64,000 bases of DNA from Sulfitobacter sp. (GTDB lineage: Bacteria; Pseudomonadota; Alphaproteobacteria; Rhodobacterales; Rhodobacteraceae). Numbering within the stretch: the first letter of the stretch is position 1; every line of letters starts with the position of its first letter. A model generated the notes under the pieces. That model worked only from the letters and a program-made list of their open reading frames with translations, made no database searches and was not told the DNA's origin. A program made the translations under genes and the position numbers. Of the stretch, positions 45,919-54,473 are shown one piece after another. The stretch covers positions 86,663 through 150,662 of the forward strand of contig JAQXCD010000022.1 of NCBI GenBank assembly GCA_029252045.1, given 5' to 3'.

Positions 45919-46569
45919 ATGAACCTATCACCGCGTCCCGCTGACCCCGCCCCGCTGGCACATGATCGTGTCTATCGGCATTTGCGCTCGCGCATCATGC
46001 ATGGAAATATTCCACCCGGACACGCGCTGACGTTGCGGGGGATTGGCGCGGAATATGAGGTGTCGATGACGCCTGTGCGTGAGGCCGTGCGCCGTTTGGC
46101 GGCTGAGGGGGCATTGAGCATGTCGAACTCGGGGCGTATTTCGACGCCGTTGCTGAGCAACGAGCGGATCGAGGAGCTGGCGGCGTTGCGGGCGTTGATC
46201 GAGGTTGAGCTGGCGTCCCGTGCGCTGCCGCGTGCGCATCTGGCGCTGATCGAGCGGTTGCAGAACATCAATGCTAAAGTTGGTGAGGCAGTCGCCCACC
46301 GTGATGCGGTCAGCTATATCAGGACAAATCTGGAGTTTCACCGCGCTTTGTATCTGCGCGCTCAGGCCCCCGCGATGTTGGCGATGGCCGAGACGGTCTG
46401 GCTGCAGATGGGGCCGACGATGCGTGCGCTCTATGGGCGTCTGCGGCGCACCGACCCGCCGCAGTATCACAAGTTGATCATTGCGGCTTTGCGGGCTGGT
46501 GACGAGCCGGGGCTACGGCTGGCGGTGCGGTCTGACGTGACGCAGGGGTTGCGGATGTTGGCGACCTGA
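45919..46569 (+). CDS. GntR-family regulator with FCD domain
   Basis: The 216-residue protein has an N-terminal winged helix (VYRHLRSRIMHGNIPPGHAL, then GIGAEYEVSMTPVREAVRRLA) and a C-terminal FCD ligand domain (about 80-210) with RTNLEFHRALY, where the metal-coordinating histidine pattern starts. These regulators usually respond to a small organic acid. The target is unknown, as no clear catabolic partner is adjacent. Confidence 0.85.
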   Translation: MNLSPRPADPAPLAHDRVYRHLRSRIMHGNIPPGHALTLRGIGAEYEVSMTPVREAVRRLAAEGALSMSNSGRISTPLLSNERIEELAALRALIEVELASRALPRAHLALIERLQNINAKVGEAVAHRDAVSYIRTNLEFHRALYLRAQAPAMLAMAETVWLQMGPTMRALYGRLRRTDPPQYHKLIIAALRAGDEPGLRLAVRSDVTQGLRMLAT

Positions 46570-46647
46570 CTGTTAACGCTGCTGTTGCGCGCGCTGAGAC
46601 AGCAGGATTGAGTTTATGGGCAAAATGAAGCCGGGCGTGGTGGAAGA

Positions 46648-47076
46648 TCAGGCCTGTGGTGTCATGATCTGACGGATAAAAGCGGCCTGTTCTGTCGTAT
46701 CCGGCACGGGGACGCCGCGCATTTTGCTGACATGTGCGAGGGCAGTGGGGGCTGTATAGCCGAAATGGCCCAGTGTGGTGCAGGCCAGCATGCCCGAGCG
46801 GCCGATGCTGGCGTGGCAGTGCACGGCAACCTGGGCGCCGCGGCGCATGCGGGCTGCGATGTCGGTTGCGAAAAGCTGGAAGGCGGCAGGATCGGGGAGA
46901 TGCATGTCGCGGATCGGGTGGTTGAGGAATATGATGCCCAAGCTGGTGCAGACTTGTGCTTCGCGGGACAGGCCGACTGCTGCGGCTTCGGCGGGTTCCA
47001 GCAGGGAAATGATGGTATCCACACCTGCGTTTTTGACTGCGGCGAGATCGGCGTGCAGGTCTTGCGGGCGCGCCAT
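46648..47076 (-). CDS. Protein-tyrosine/dual-specificity phosphatase-like protein
   Basis: The 142-residue product carries the phosphatase loop VAVHCHASIGRSG, which fits CX5R with the catalytic cysteine (CHASIGR). The ATG at 47076 (MARPQD) is the first standard start. However, the frame upstream reads sensibly as far as accA (LYPLIGNLPGALSI), and a CTG at 47125-47127 overlaps the accA stop, so a non-standard start may be used. It lies directly after accA on the same strand and is probably co-transcribed. Confidence 0.72.
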   Translation of the reverse strand: MARPQDLHADLAAVKNAGVDTIISLLEPAEAAAVGLSREAQVCTSLGIIFLNHPIRDMHLPDPAAFQLFATDIAARMRRGAQVAVHCHASIGRSGMLACTTLGHFGYTAPTALAHVSKMRGVPVPDTTEQAAFIRQIMTPQA

Positions 47077-47123
47077 GATGGACAGCGCACCCGGCAGGTT
47101 GCCGATGAGAGGGTAGAGCGTGC

Positions 47124-48086
47124 TCAGGCTGCTAACCCGCGGTCGCCCATATCGAGATATTTGTCGCGGCGGTCTTTGATCAGGGCTTTGGGAGACTTGC
47201 CTTCGAGGGACTTCAGCATATCGGATATGGCTTCGGCCACAGCAGCGATGGCTGTTTTTGGATCGCGGTGAGCGCCGCCTTTTGGCTCCGGAATGATCCG
47301 GTCGTTGACGCCCAGCTGTTTGAGGTCTTGTGCGGTCAGGCGCAGCGCTTCGGCGGCTTCGCGCATTTTGTCGGCGTCTTTCCACAGAATGGAGGCGCAG
47401 CCTTCGGGCGAGATAACCGAGTAGACGGAGTGCTCGAGCATCGCGACGCGGTTGGCGGTGGCGAATGCCACAGCGCCGCCGGAGCCACCTTCACCGATGA
47501 TCACGCTGACCATTGGCACGCCGATTTCGAGGCATTTCTGGGTGGCGCGGGCGATGGCCTCGGACTGGCCGCGTTCTTCTGCGCCTTTGCCCGGGTAGGC
47601 GCCGGGGGTGTCGACCAATGTGATCACCGGCAGGCCAAAGCGGTGGGCCATTTCCATCAAGCGCACGGCCTTGCGGTAGCCTTCGGGGCGGGCCATGCCG
47701 AAGTTACGCTCGATCCGCGACTTGGTGTCATTGCCCTTTTCATGGCCGATCACCATCACCGGTTTGTCGTTGAAGCGTGCGAGGCCGCCCATCACGGCGT
47801 GGTCATCGGCAAAGTTTCTGTCACCGGCCAGCGGGGTGTATTCGGAGAACAGTGCGTCGATGTAATCTTTGCAATGGGGGCGGTCGGGGTGGCGGGCCAC
47901 CTGACATTTGCGCCAGGGTGTGAGGTTTTTGTAGAGATCGTCCAGCATCTTGGCCGCCTTGACGTCGAGGGCTTTTGCCTCTGCTGTCATGTCGGTGTCA
48001 GGATCACGTCGCGCCATCGCGCGCAGTTCTTCTGCCTTGCCTTCGATTTCTGCAAGGGGTTTTTCGAAATCCATATACTGGGTCAT
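47124..48086 (-). CDS. accA: Acetyl-CoA carboxylase carboxyltransferase subunit alpha
   Basis: The 320-residue protein is standard for AccA. It includes [17 protein letters not shown], the carboxyltransferase core [20 protein letters not shown] and [14 protein letters not shown]. With AccD it transfers carboxyl from carboxybiotin to acetyl-CoA in the first step of fatty acid synthesis. The start at 48086 (MTQYMDFE) follows GGAG. A 208-bp upstream region separates it from the LysE-type gene. Confidence 0.96.
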   Translation of the reverse strand: MTQYMDFEKPLAEIEGKAEELRAMARRDPDTDMTAEAKALDVKAAKMLDDLYKNLTPWRKCQVARHPDRPHCKDYIDALFSEYTPLAGDRNFADDHAVMGGLARFNDKPVMVIGHEKGNDTKSRIERNFGMARPEGYRKAVRLMEMAHRFGLPVITLVDTPGAYPGKGAEERGQSEAIARATQKCLEIGVPMVSVIIGEGGSGGAVAFATANRVAMLEHSVYSVISPEGCASILWKDADKMREAAEALRLTAQDLKQLGVNDRIIPEPKGGAHRDPKTAIAAVAEAISDMLKSLEGKSPKALIKDRRDKYLDMGDRGLAA

Positions 48087-48294
48087 CATACGCTCCACAC
48101 AAGTATTGCGCATTATATGGCTGTCAATTTGGCGGTTTGCAACGCGTGGCGTTATTGTTAGGCCAAGCGGCCTAAATGGAGTGGCGGGAGGGCCAGCTTT
48201 TTATTGTGGCTGGTTTGAGTGGTCTCATAGCAAATCAGGGCGCTGCCCCCTCTGTGTGGTTCAACAGACAAGGGGCTGATTGCCTGCTGCGGGA

Positions 48295-48894
48295 CTACTG
48301 ACCGATCCCCAGCACCGGATAGAGTGATGCCACCAGTAGGCTGGCCATAGTCCAGTTGTAGAGGCGCAAGCGGCGTGGATTTGTGAGAAAGCGCTGCATC
48401 TGTTGTCCTGCGACCGTCCAGATAGAGACGGAGGGCAGATTGACCAGAGCGAAGATTAAAGCGGCAGTGGCAAGCCAGATCAGGCCTGCGTCACCCACAT
48501 AAACGGTGATTGCTGTCAGGGCCATGGCCCATGCTTTGGGATTGACCCATTGGAAGGCGGCTGCTTGGAAAAACGTCATCGGTGCGCCTGCTTCAGCGTT
48601 TTTGGTGACGGGGGCGGCGTGGGCAATTTTCCATGCGAGCCAGATCATGTAGATTATGCTGACCACTTTGAGCACATCGTAGATCACGGGAAAGCGGTCG
48701 AATATCTGGACCAGACCTGCGCCGACCGAGAAGAGCATGACCATAAACCCGCCAGATATCCCAGACATGTGCGGAATCGTGCGCCAGAATCCGAAGTTTG
48801 CGCCCGATGCAAGCAGCATGAGGTTGTTTGGCCCCGGGGTGGCGGAGCTGACGAAAGCGAAAATAGCGAGGGCGGTCAGGGTTTCAAAATTCAT
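48295..48894 (-). CDS. LysE-family amino acid exporter
   Basis: The 199-residue inner-membrane protein has about six hydrophobic segments and the LysE/RhtB mark near the start (SSATPGPNNLMLLASG). It should export an amino acid or homoserine lactone-type compound; the substrate is unknown. The start at 48894 (MNFETLTALAIF) is chosen because the long open frame upstream has no membrane or signal character. Confidence 0.85.
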   Translation of the reverse strand: MNFETLTALAIFAFVSSATPGPNNLMLLASGANFGFWRTIPHMSGISGGFMVMLFSVGAGLVQIFDRFPVIYDVLKVVSIIYMIWLAWKIAHAAPVTKNAEAGAPMTFFQAAAFQWVNPKAWAMALTAITVYVGDAGLIWLATAALIFALVNLPSVSIWTVAGQQMQRFLTNPRRLRLYNWTMASLLVASLYPVLGIGQ

Positions 48895-49094
48895 GGGGAC
48901 GGTTTGCGCCATATTTTGGCGAGTTGAAATTCCAAAATGTGTTTGGGTCGTTTCCATGGGGGAAATAATTTGCGAAATCCGGCGGCTTTGCATGGCAAAT
49001 CCGTGTGAAACAGACTGTTTCCATCGGATTTCTGGCGAATTGAGGCAAGAAGTTGTCTGAATAAGGCAGGAATGTGTTTCGAAGGCGTCAAAAT

Positions 49095-49226
49095 ATGAAT
49101 CTGGTAAATTATGTATTGATGGGGTTGCTAGGTGCGATCTTTGGTATCGGGCTCTATACGGTCCAGACTGATATGTCGCGCAGCAGTGATCTGGGGCAGC
49201 GGCCTGCGGTTGTTGTGATCGTCTAG
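49095..49226 (+). CDS. Predicted 43-residue single-helix membrane protein
   Basis: ATG 49095 follows GAAGG by 9 bases, and the frame ends at TAG 49224-49226. The product begins MNLVNYVLMGLLGAIFGIGL, one likely membrane helix, followed by a polar DMSRSSDLGQR segment and a hydrophobic VVVIV end. A strong terminator follows 20 bases later. This arrangement of ribosome site, coherent hydrophobicity and terminator supports a real small gene. I do not recognise the family. Confidence 0.5.
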   Translation: MNLVNYVLMGLLGAIFGIGLYTVQTDMSRSSDLGQRPAVVVIV

Positions 49227-49246
49227 CCCAATCGACAGTCCAAAAC

Positions 49247-49276
49247 AAAACGGCCCGCCATTGGCGGGCCGTTTGT
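49247..49276. terminator. Bidirectional terminator between the small gene and mclA
   Basis: ACGGCCCGCCA and TGGCGGGCCGT form an 11-bp stem around T, with AAAAC on the left and TTTGTC on the right. It serves the small gene on the plus strand and mclA on the minus strand. Confidence 0.8.
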
Positions 49277-49294
49277 CGTTTGAAGGGGGTTGTT

Positions 49295-50251
49295 TTAGCC
49301 TGCAATCATCTCGGACTGGCGCACGATCACTTCGGCTTGTTTGATGGATGCGATATCCACAAGGCGGCCTTTGTAGACGGTGGCGCCTTCGCCGTTTGCC
49401 TTGGCGGTCTCCATCGCGGCGAGGATTTCGCGCGCTTCGGCAACGGCTTCCTCGGAGGGGGTGAAGACCTCGTTTGCGAGACCGATCTGTTTGGGGTGGA
49501 TGGCCCATTTACCAACCATGCCAAGTGTTGCAGAGCGGCGCGCCTGTGCGCGGTAGCCTTCATCATCGGAAAAATCACCGAACGGGCCGTCCACAGGCAA
49601 GATACCATGGGTGCGGCAGGCCGCAACAATTGCTGTCTGCGCCCAGTGCCACGGATCGGACCAGTATTTGGCCCCTTCACGCAGCATGTAATAGTTTTCC
49701 TGCGTGCCGCCGATGCCGGTGGTCTGCATGCCCATGGAGGCGGCGAAATCGGCGGCACCCAGACTCATCGCCTGAAGGCGCGGGGAGGAAGCCGCGATGG
49801 CTTCGACATGGGCGATGCCTGCGGCAGATTCGATGATGACCTCAAAGGCGATACGTTTTTTGCGGCCCTTTGCGGTTTCGATTGCGGAGACAAGCGCGTC
49901 GACGGCATAGACGTCTTCCGCACAGCCAACCTTCGGGATCATGATCTGGTCAAGGCGGTCGGAGGCCTGTTCCAACAGGTCCACCACGTCGCGGTACCAA
50001 TAGGGAGTGTCGAGGCTGTTGATGCGCACGGACAGGGTTTTTGTGCCCCAGTCTACGGTGTTGATTGCTTCGATCACATTGGCGCGGGCCACGTCTTTGT
50101 CGTTGGGGGCAACGCTGTCTTCGAGATCGAGGTTGATCACATCGGCGGCGGAAGCGGCCATTTTGGCGAAGAGTTTTGTGTTGGAGCCCGGGCCGAAGAG
50201 CTGGCAGCGGTTGGGGCGGGCAGGTGGTGTCGGCTGGAGGCGAAAGCTCAT
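49295..50251 (-). CDS. mcl1: L-malyl-CoA/beta-methylmalyl-CoA lyase
   Basis: The 318-residue HpcH/CitE-family lyase contains DVINLDLEDSVAPNDK with the metal-binding acid, then IPKVGCAEDV and a conserved EVIIESAAG. Mcl1 cleaves malyl-CoA and beta-methylmalyl-CoA in the ethylmalonyl-CoA pathway and related routes. The start at 50251 (MSFRLQPTPPARPNRC) matches family starts; a long open upstream frame overlaps the dgcN promoter and is rejected. Confidence 0.9.
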   Translation of the reverse strand: MSFRLQPTPPARPNRCQLFGPGSNTKLFAKMAASAADVINLDLEDSVAPNDKDVARANVIEAINTVDWGTKTLSVRINSLDTPYWYRDVVDLLEQASDRLDQIMIPKVGCAEDVYAVDALVSAIETAKGRKKRIAFEVIIESAAGIAHVEAIAASSPRLQAMSLGAADFAASMGMQTTGIGGTQENYYMLREGAKYWSDPWHWAQTAIVAACRTHGILPVDGPFGDFSDDEGYRAQARRSATLGMVGKWAIHPKQIGLANEVFTPSEEAVAEAREILAAMETAKANGEGATVYKGRLVDIASIKQAEVIVRQSEMIAG

Positions 50252-50497
50252 GCGGGCTGATCCTTTTGAGACATAAAGTGTCGTATACTTGCTTGGCACG
50301 GTTATAAAGTTACGCGGGACCGCTGCAAGGGTATTTTGCAGGTGCAGCAATTTTGAGTGCGCAAGAATTGTGCGTCGATAGGTCCAGTTTGAGGAAGTTT
50401 GTGCGCCCAGAACGGCAAGTGCGCCAAATATGAGATTGAATTGCGCCTGTTTTGCCTCAATCTGCAGATCAGTCATTCACTCACGGAGATTCGGACC

Positions 50498-51499
50498 ATG
50501 ATTCAAACACCTTACCTGCTGTTCCTGGGCGATGCGCCGGATCAACTCTCTGCGAAAGTTGCGCAGGGCATCAAGGACTGGCGTCCTGACAATGCTGTTG
50601 GCCAGATCCGTATGGACGGCTGCAAGGCGAATGTGGGCCTTGAGGACATGACGCTGGAGCAAGCGCAGGCTGCGGGCGCCAAAACGCTGGTGATCGGTGT
50701 GGCCAACCGTGGTGGCTATATTTCGCAGGCGTGGAAAGCTGTTTTGATCGAAGCGCTGGCGATGGGCTATGATCTGGCGTCGGGTCTGCATAACCTGCTG
50801 AGCGAAGAGGCCGATCTGGTAGAGGCCGCCGCGAAGCATGGGCGCGAATTGCACGATGTGCGCATTCCATCCGTTGAATACCCGATTGCCAGCGGTGTGA
50901 AGCGTACGGGCAAGCGTGTGCTGGCTGTGGGCACAGATTGCTCTGTGGGCAAGATGTATACGGCACTGGCGCTGGACGAGGCGATGCGCGCGCGGGGTAT
51001 GAAAAGCACGTTCCGCGCGACGGGCCAGACGGGCATTCTGATCACCGGTGAAGGTGTGCCGCTGGATGCTGTTGTGGCGGATTTTATGGCGGGTTCGATC
51101 GAGTATCTGACGCCCGACAATGATGCGGACCACTGGGATGTGATCGAGGGGCAGGGCAGCTTGCACCACGTCAGCTATTCCGGCGTCACTCTGGCGTTGG
51201 TCCATGGTGGCCAGCCTGATGCCCTTATCATCTGTCACGAGCCGACACGCCCGCATATGCGCGGTCTGCCGGATTACAAAGTGCCAACGATGGAAGCGAT
51301 CCGTGATGTGGCGCTGTCCTTGGCGCGGGTGGCAAACCCCGCCTGTCAGGTTGTTGGTGTGTCGATCAACACGCAGCACATGTCCGATGAAGAAGCGCGG
51401 GCCTATCTGGCGAAGGTCGAGGCGGAAATGGGGTTGCCTGCGGTTGATCCGTTCCGTCACGGCGCAGAGCGCCTTGCCGAGGCGTTGGAAGCTCTTTAA
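50498..51499 (+). CDS. dgcN: DUF1611 protein, probable D-glutamate N-acetyltransferase DgcN
   Basis: A 333-residue DUF1611 protein with a Rossmann-like start (YLLFLGDAPDQLSAKVAQGI) and a P-loop-like segment VLAVGTDCSVGKMYTALALD. It is followed by an enolase-superfamily epimerase gene. In marine proteobacteria this pair (DgcN and DgcA) is reported, from memory, to convert D-glutamate to N-acetyl-D-glutamate and then epimerise it. The third gene is a D-amino acid aminotransferase. The start at 50498 follows ACGGAGA. The neighbourhood, not the sequence alone, fixes the function. Confidence 0.78.
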   Translation: MIQTPYLLFLGDAPDQLSAKVAQGIKDWRPDNAVGQIRMDGCKANVGLEDMTLEQAQAAGAKTLVIGVANRGGYISQAWKAVLIEALAMGYDLASGLHNLLSEEADLVEAAAKHGRELHDVRIPSVEYPIASGVKRTGKRVLAVGTDCSVGKMYTALALDEAMRARGMKSTFRATGQTGILITGEGVPLDAVVADFMAGSIEYLTPDNDADHWDVIEGQGSLHHVSYSGVTLALVHGGQPDALIICHEPTRPHMRGLPDYKVPTMEAIRDVALSLARVANPACQVVGVSINTQHMSDEEARAYLAKVEAEMGLPAVDPFRHGAERLAEALEAL

Positions 51500-51585
51500 C
51501 CCCCTGTGCCCGTTGAGAGTGCGGGATTTGGGATATGGAAAAGGGTGCAAGCGGGAATGCTTGCACCTGTATAGCGGGGTGAGTG

Positions 51586-52551
51586 ATGCAAATTGAAGTG
51601 ACGAGCGATGTGTTTCGTCTGGCGCAGGTGTTCACCATCTCGCGTGGGTCGCGGACAGAGGCCAAAGTGTTGACCGTGCGGATTACCGACGGCGGCGTGA
51701 CGGGAGTTGGCGAATGTGTGCCTTACGCGCGTTATGGTGAGACGTTGGAGAGTGTGACGGCGCAAATTGCGGGGTTGTCCGGTGTTCTGACCCGCGAGGG
51801 GTTGTATGATCTGTTGCCTGCGGGGGCTGCGCGTAATGCGGTTGATTGTGCGTTGTGGGATCTGGAGGCCAAGCGGAGTGGCACACCTGTGTGGCAATTG
51901 GCGGGGCTGGCGCCTTTGAAGCCGGAGATGACGGCCTATACATTGTCGCTGGATACGCCCGAGAACATGCGCGCGCAGGCGGCCAAGAATGCATTCCGGC
52001 CTTTGTTGAAGATCAAGCTGGGGACGCCGGATGATATGCCGCGGCTTGAGGCTGTGCGCGCTGGTGCGCCGGACAGCACGATTATTGTAGATGCAAACGA
52101 GGGATGGTCGGCGGCGGTCTATGCCGACCTTGCGCCGCATCTGGTGCGTTTGGGTGTGGCCTTGGTCGAGCAGCCGTTACCTGCGGGGGAGGATGATGCG
52201 TTGATCGGGATGACGCGGCCTGTGCCTGTTTGTGCGGACGAGTCGTGCCATGACCGCGCGAGCCTGCCTGCGTTGAAGGGCAAGTATGACGTGGTGAACA
52301 TCAAGCTGGACAAGACGGGCGGGCTGACCGAGGCGCTGGCCTTGCGCGCGGATGCACTTGCGCAGGGGTATAGCGTGATGGTGGGCTGTATGGTGGGATC
52401 ATCGCTGGCGATGGCACCTGCGTTGTTGGTGGCGCAAGGAATGAGCTTTGTAGACCTTGACGGGCCGCTTTTGTTGGCGGAAGACCGCGATGCAGCGATG
52501 ACATTTGATGCGGCGGGGATTCATCCGGCAAGCCGCGCACTTTGGGGATAG
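51586..52551 (+). CDS. dgcA: Enolase-superfamily epimerase, probable DgcA (N-acetyl-D-glutamate racemase)
   Basis: The 321-residue protein has the muconate lactonizing/dipeptide epimerase fold: KIKLG with the catalytic lysine, IIVDANEGW with the first metal aspartate, VEQPLP with the second acid, CADESCHD with the third, and VNIKLDKTGG with the second lysine. It was once classed as L-Ala-D/L-Glu epimerase. Beside dgcN it should racemise N-acetylglutamate. The start at 51586 is the ATG after a GTG at 51583. It ends 4 bp before dat. Confidence 0.8.
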   Translation: MQIEVTSDVFRLAQVFTISRGSRTEAKVLTVRITDGGVTGVGECVPYARYGETLESVTAQIAGLSGVLTREGLYDLLPAGAARNAVDCALWDLEAKRSGTPVWQLAGLAPLKPEMTAYTLSLDTPENMRAQAAKNAFRPLLKIKLGTPDDMPRLEAVRAGAPDSTIIVDANEGWSAAVYADLAPHLVRLGVALVEQPLPAGEDDALIGMTRPVPVCADESCHDRASLPALKGKYDVVNIKLDKTGGLTEALALRADALAQGYSVMVGCMVGSSLAMAPALLVAQGMSFVDLDGPLLLAEDRDAAMTFDAAGIHPASRALWG

Positions 52552-52555
52552 ACAG

Positions 52556-53416
52556 ATGCGGACAGTTTATGTGAACGGCGAATACATGCCGGAAAATGAA
52601 GCCACGATTTCGATCTTTGATCGCGGGTTTCTGATGGCCGATGGCGTGTATGAAGTGACGTCTGTGCTGGGCGGCAAGTTAATTGACTTCGAAGGGCATG
52701 CGGTACGTTTGGCCCGGTCGCTGGGCGAGTTGGACATGCGCAATCCGATCAGCAAGGAGGACCTGTTGGAGGTCCACCGCGAGCTGGTGCGTGCCAATGA
52801 CATCGACGAGGGCCTGATCTATTTGCAGATCACACGGGGGTCCGATGGGGACCGTGATTTTGCGTTCCCTGATCCCGAAACCACAGAGCCTACAATTGTG
52901 ATGTTCACACAGAAAAAGCCGGGCATGGCGGATAGTCCTGCGGCCAAACGCGGGGCCAAGGTGATCAGCATCGAGGACATCCGCTGGGGTCGCCGTGATA
53001 TCAAGACAGTGCAGTTGCTCTATCCGTCGATGGGCAAGATGATGGCCAAGAAGGCCGGTTGTGATGATGCGTGGATGATCGAGGACGGTTTTGTAACCGA
53101 GGGCACTTCGAACAACGCGTATATCGTGAAAGGCAACAAGATCATCACCCGCCATCTGGGTAACGAGATTTTGCACGGAATCACGCGGGTTGCTGTGCTG
53201 CGTATGGCGCGTGAGGCGCAGATGGAAGTGGAAGAGCGGTCGTTCACGATTGATGAGGCCAAAGCGGCGGATGAGGCGTTTACCACCTCGGCCAGTGCGT
53301 TTGTGATGCCTGTGGTCGAGATTGACGGTGTCGCCTTGGGTGACGGGACGCCGGGAAAAGTGGCTGTGCGTCTGCGGGAAATCTATCTGGACGAGATGCG
53401 CAAGGTTGCGATCTGA
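52556..53416 (+). CDS. dat: D-amino acid aminotransferase (class IV)
   Basis: The 286-residue PLP enzyme starts RTVYVNGEYMPENEATISIF, a usual D-alanine aminotransferase N-terminus. It contains DIKTVQLLYPSMGKMMAKKA with the cofactor lysine, and GFVTEGTSNNAYIV, the class IV signature. It moves the amino group between D-amino acids and 2-oxoacids, commonly D-Ala and D-Glu. Its place after dgcN-dgcA suggests that other D-amino acids are funnelled to D-glutamate and thence to the L form. A branched-chain or aminodeoxychorismate-type relative is less likely. Confidence 0.86.
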   Translation: MRTVYVNGEYMPENEATISIFDRGFLMADGVYEVTSVLGGKLIDFEGHAVRLARSLGELDMRNPISKEDLLEVHRELVRANDIDEGLIYLQITRGSDGDRDFAFPDPETTEPTIVMFTQKKPGMADSPAAKRGAKVISIEDIRWGRRDIKTVQLLYPSMGKMMAKKAGCDDAWMIEDGFVTEGTSNNAYIVKGNKIITRHLGNEILHGITRVAVLRMAREAQMEVEERSFTIDEAKAADEAFTTSASAFVMPVVEIDGVALGDGTPGKVAVRLREIYLDEMRKVAI

Positions 53417-53580
53417 CGATGGGCGGGCAGCTTGGGGGTGCCGGGCTGCCTGCGCCTGCTTTGGGTAGGGATTTTGGGTCTCGAACCCAGTGGCGTTGTT
53501 ATTCGGGGCGTTTGTCGGTTTTAGGCTAGATCGGATTTTTGAAGTGATCTCGACTGTTTGGAAATGGCAGGGAGGATCTC

Positions 53581-54423
53581 ATGAATTATCACGCCGCAAA
53601 TCTGATTAATTTGGCCCAGTATCCAATTCAACGCGATTGCGCGGAGCGCGACGCAATTCTTGAGCAGGTGCGCTGTGACCTTGCCCGTGATGGCTGTGCG
53701 GTGTTGAAAGGATTCCTGACCCAGGACGGCATTGATGCGCTGCGCCAAGAGGCGGATGGGGTCGCGGAAAAGGGGCATAAATCCCGTAGCCGGACAAACG
53801 TATATTTCACAAAAGATGACCCCAACCTGCCCGAGGATGACCCGCGTCGTCAGTATTTTGATCGCTCCAATGCGTTTATTCCGGCGGACAATTTCACCAC
53901 TGATGGCGCTTTGCGCACAGTTCACGACTTTGACGGGTTTGATACTTTTATCCAAAGTTGCCTACTGGAGGATAAATTCTATCGCTATGCCGATCCGCTG
54001 GCCGATGTGATTGTGAACATGGCAGATGAAGGCAACGGCTTTCCTTGGCATTTCGACACCAATAATTTTACAGTTACCTTGGCGATCCAGAATGCCGAAG
54101 AGGGCGGGGCGTTTGAATATGCTCCCGGTATCCGTGAGGGTGACGAGAACTTTGACGAAGTCAAACGGGTGCTGGATGGCAGATCCGATAAGGTCAAGGT
54201 GCTGGAACTGGAGCCGGGCGATTTGCAGCTGTTTCGTGGCCGCTATTCCTTGCATCGGGTGGCACCACTCAAGGGTAATACGCCGCGCTACGTTGCTATC
54301 TTCTCATATGTAGAGGAGCCAGACATGGTGGGGAACCCAGAACGGACAGAGCAACTGTATGGTCGCACGCTGCCGATCCATTGGGAGCGCGCGGGCAAGC
54401 GGGCAGATTCCTATATTGACTGA
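53581..54423 (+). CDS. Phytanoyl-CoA dioxygenase-like Fe(II)/2-oxoglutarate oxygenase
   Basis: A 280-residue protein with a jelly-roll core. The metal triad appears as FPWHFDTNNF (His-X-Asp) and SLHRVAP (distal His), with the 2-oxoglutarate arginine in PRYVAI. The Asp is present, so it is a hydroxylase-type enzyme, not an HXG radical halogenase. It resembles the HalD/ArpA group acting on free or peptidyl carrier-bound amino acids; the substrate is unknown. It begins 164 bp after dat, perhaps as its own transcript. Confidence 0.75.
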   Translation: MNYHAANLINLAQYPIQRDCAERDAILEQVRCDLARDGCAVLKGFLTQDGIDALRQEADGVAEKGHKSRSRTNVYFTKDDPNLPEDDPRRQYFDRSNAFIPADNFTTDGALRTVHDFDGFDTFIQSCLLEDKFYRYADPLADVIVNMADEGNGFPWHFDTNNFTVTLAIQNAEEGGAFEYAPGIREGDENFDEVKRVLDGRSDKVKVLELEPGDLQLFRGRYSLHRVAPLKGNTPRYVAIFSYVEEPDMVGNPERTEQLYGRTLPIHWERAGKRADSYID

Positions 54424-54473
54424 TCTCTAGCACGGTTCGGTAGACCGCAGGCGCAGTCCGCCAGCGGGGGATA

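Noticed and set aside
53464..53500. Possible tRNA fragment (GGGTCTCGAACCCA)
   Set aside because: Only a T-arm-like stem is present. No D arm, anticodon arm or matching acceptor could be found, and the rest of the region does not fold as a tRNA.
53581..54423. Radical halogenase or TauD
   Set aside because: The metal motif is His-X-Asp, so it is not a halogenase, and the fold and residues match PhyH/HalD-like rather than TauD sequence.
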